From contig NZ_JAZGLW010000004.1 of assembly GCF_036409155.1 (NCBI RefSeq), positions 434,001 to 498,000 on the forward strand: a stretch of 64,000 nucleotides of DNA. The letters are read 5' to 3'. A program made the position numbers and the translations under genes. Below, in pieces: positions 63,433 through 64,000 of the stretch (positions are counted from its first letter, which is position 1; each line of letters starts with the position of its first letter). This stretch comes from Mycobacterium sp. 050128. GTDB taxonomy: Bacteria; Actinomycetota; Actinomycetes; Mycobacteriales; Mycobacteriaceae. The notes beneath the pieces were generated by a model. That model was not told the origin of the DNA and did not search any database. It was given only the letters and a program-made list of their open reading frames with translations.

Positions 63433-63915
63433 ATGTCCACGGAACACACGATGGAAGCCGGCGAGTCGCTGGACGTCATCACCGATGCGTTGCTCACCGC
63501 GTCGCGGTTGCTGGTCAGCATGTCTGCCCGGTCAATTGAGCAGGTCGACGAGAACATCACCATCGCACAGTTCCGCACCCTGGTGATCCTCTCCAACCGG
63601 GGCCCGGTCAACCTGGCCACGCTGGCCAACCTGCTGGGCGTGCAACCGTCGGCCACCGGACGCATGGTGGACCGGCTCGTCGCCGCCGGGCTGATCGACC
63701 GGCTGCCGCACCCCACGTCCCGGCGTGAGCTGATCGCCGCCCTGACCAAGCGGGGCCGCGAGGTGGTGCGTCGGGTCACCGCTCATCGACGCGCCGAAAT
63801 CGCCGCCATCGTCGAGAAGATGCCGGCCGCCGAGCGTCACGGGCTGGTGCGGGCCCTGACGGCCTTCACCGCGGCCGGCGGAGAGCCCGACGCCAACCTC
63901 GACATCGACCTATGA
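63433..63915 (+). CDS. MarR family transcriptional regulator (Rv1404-like)
   Basis: 160 residues. The winged helix-turn-helix is LVILSNRGPVNLATLANLLGVQPSATGRMVDRLVAAGLI, with the wing at PHPTSRRELIAALTKRG. The flanking helices form the MarR dimer interface. It is preceded by a GGGGAG ribosome site. In M. tuberculosis, Rv1404 lies between two methyltransferase genes (Rv1403c and Rv1405c); here a methyltransferase end is seen on the far side, so it may control that gene and itself. The ligand is unknown. Confidence 0.92.
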   Translation: MSTEHTMEAGESLDVITDALLTASRLLVSMSARSIEQVDENITIAQFRTLVILSNRGPVNLATLANLLGVQPSATGRMVDRLVAAGLIDRLPHPTSRRELIAALTKRGREVVRRVTAHRRAEIAAIVEKMPAAERHGLVRALTAFTAAGGEPDANLDIDL

Positions 63916-63921
63916 AGGGCC

Positions 63922-64000
63922 TCAAACCTTTTCGGCGGTGAACAGGAGATATTCCCAGCGCATCGTGCCACCGGCCAGGTATTCCTCGGCCAATTCGATC
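63922..64000 (-). CDS. SAM-dependent methyltransferase, C-terminal end (5' truncated by window edge)
   Basis: The last 25 codons of a minus-strand gene, stop TGA at 63922-63924. The encoded tail includes ELAEEYLAGGTMRWEYLLFT, which matches my memory of the C-terminus of M. tuberculosis Rv1403c/Rv1405c, putative methyltransferases flanking the MarR gene. It converges with the MarR gene 6 bp apart. Most of the gene is outside the window, so no catalytic features can be seen. Confidence 0.65.
   Translation of the reverse strand, partial: IELAEEYLAGGTMRWEYLLFTAEKV

Overview
The window is high-GC actinobacterial chromosome, almost certainly from a Mycobacterium, and more like a non-tuberculous slow grower than M. 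tuberculosis. Gene content and order follow two M. tuberculosis blocks closely (roughly Rv2568c back to Rv2531c, then Rv1379 to Rv1405c). GTG starts and 4-bp ATGA overlaps are common, and there are MmpS/MmpL, mIHF and mycobacterial LipH/LipI-type genes. Species is not assigned. All homology statements rest on reading the sequence and remembered families; no search was run.

Layout. (1) 1-10,600: the 3' end of a putative zinc metallopeptidase converges on a coupled pair, a permuted ATP-grasp/alpha-E protein and a transglutaminase-like protein. Two tandem Pro/Gly/Tyr-rich membrane proteins, a RarA/MgsA-type AAA ATPase and an internally duplicated two-domain protein follow. (2) 10,700-27,300: a housekeeping run with yjbQ-like, alaS, ruvX, mltG, aroE, a small prepilin peptidase, aroC-aroK-aroB-aroQ (most of the shikimate pathway), a membrane protein with a repeat tail, pepQ, a small membrane protein, efp, nusB, a small membrane protein and a PLP-dependent Orn/Lys/Arg decarboxylase. 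(3) 27,300-43,170: an accessory segment between the two conserved blocks. It holds a tightly coupled six-gene operon (GntR regulator, 2x[4Fe-4S] ferredoxin, lipoprotein binding protein with an unusual C-terminal extension, ABC permease, ABC ATPase, AprA/SdhA-like flavoprotein fused to HEAT repeats), then a serine beta-lactamase-like protein with a GNAT acetyltransferase, a tandem pair of DUF6065-like proteins, a secreted CBM2-like protein, an unknown gene with mmpS-mmpL, and a relatively AT-rich non-coding stretch. (4) 43,170-51,860: the pyrimidine operon pyrR-pyrB-pyrC-(membrane protein)-carA-carB-pyrF, with a PyrR-type leader site and apparently continuous start/stop overlaps. (5) 52,300-64,000: mihF, gmk, rpoZ, coaBC, metK, a PNPOx-like protein, a Baeyer-Villiger-type flavin monooxygenase, two LipH/LipI-type esterases, a YhhN-like membrane protein, a PriA-like protein without a visible Walker A motif, a MarR regulator and the 3' end of a methyltransferase.

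The best candidate for an undescribed system is the 27,584-34,288 operon. It pairs a sulfonate/nitrate/taurine-type importer with an AprAB-like flavoprotein and ferredoxin redox module under its own GntR/UTRA regulator, which suggests import and redox processing of a small oxyanion or organosulfur compound. Other points worth a look are mini-ORFs bridging the two gaps in the pyr operon, a palindromic intergenic repeat seen twice, in-frame tandem repeats in two membrane proteins, and repeated CCTAC boxes ahead of the MarR gene. I saw no rRNA, tRNA, CRISPR array, insertion sequence or prophage.
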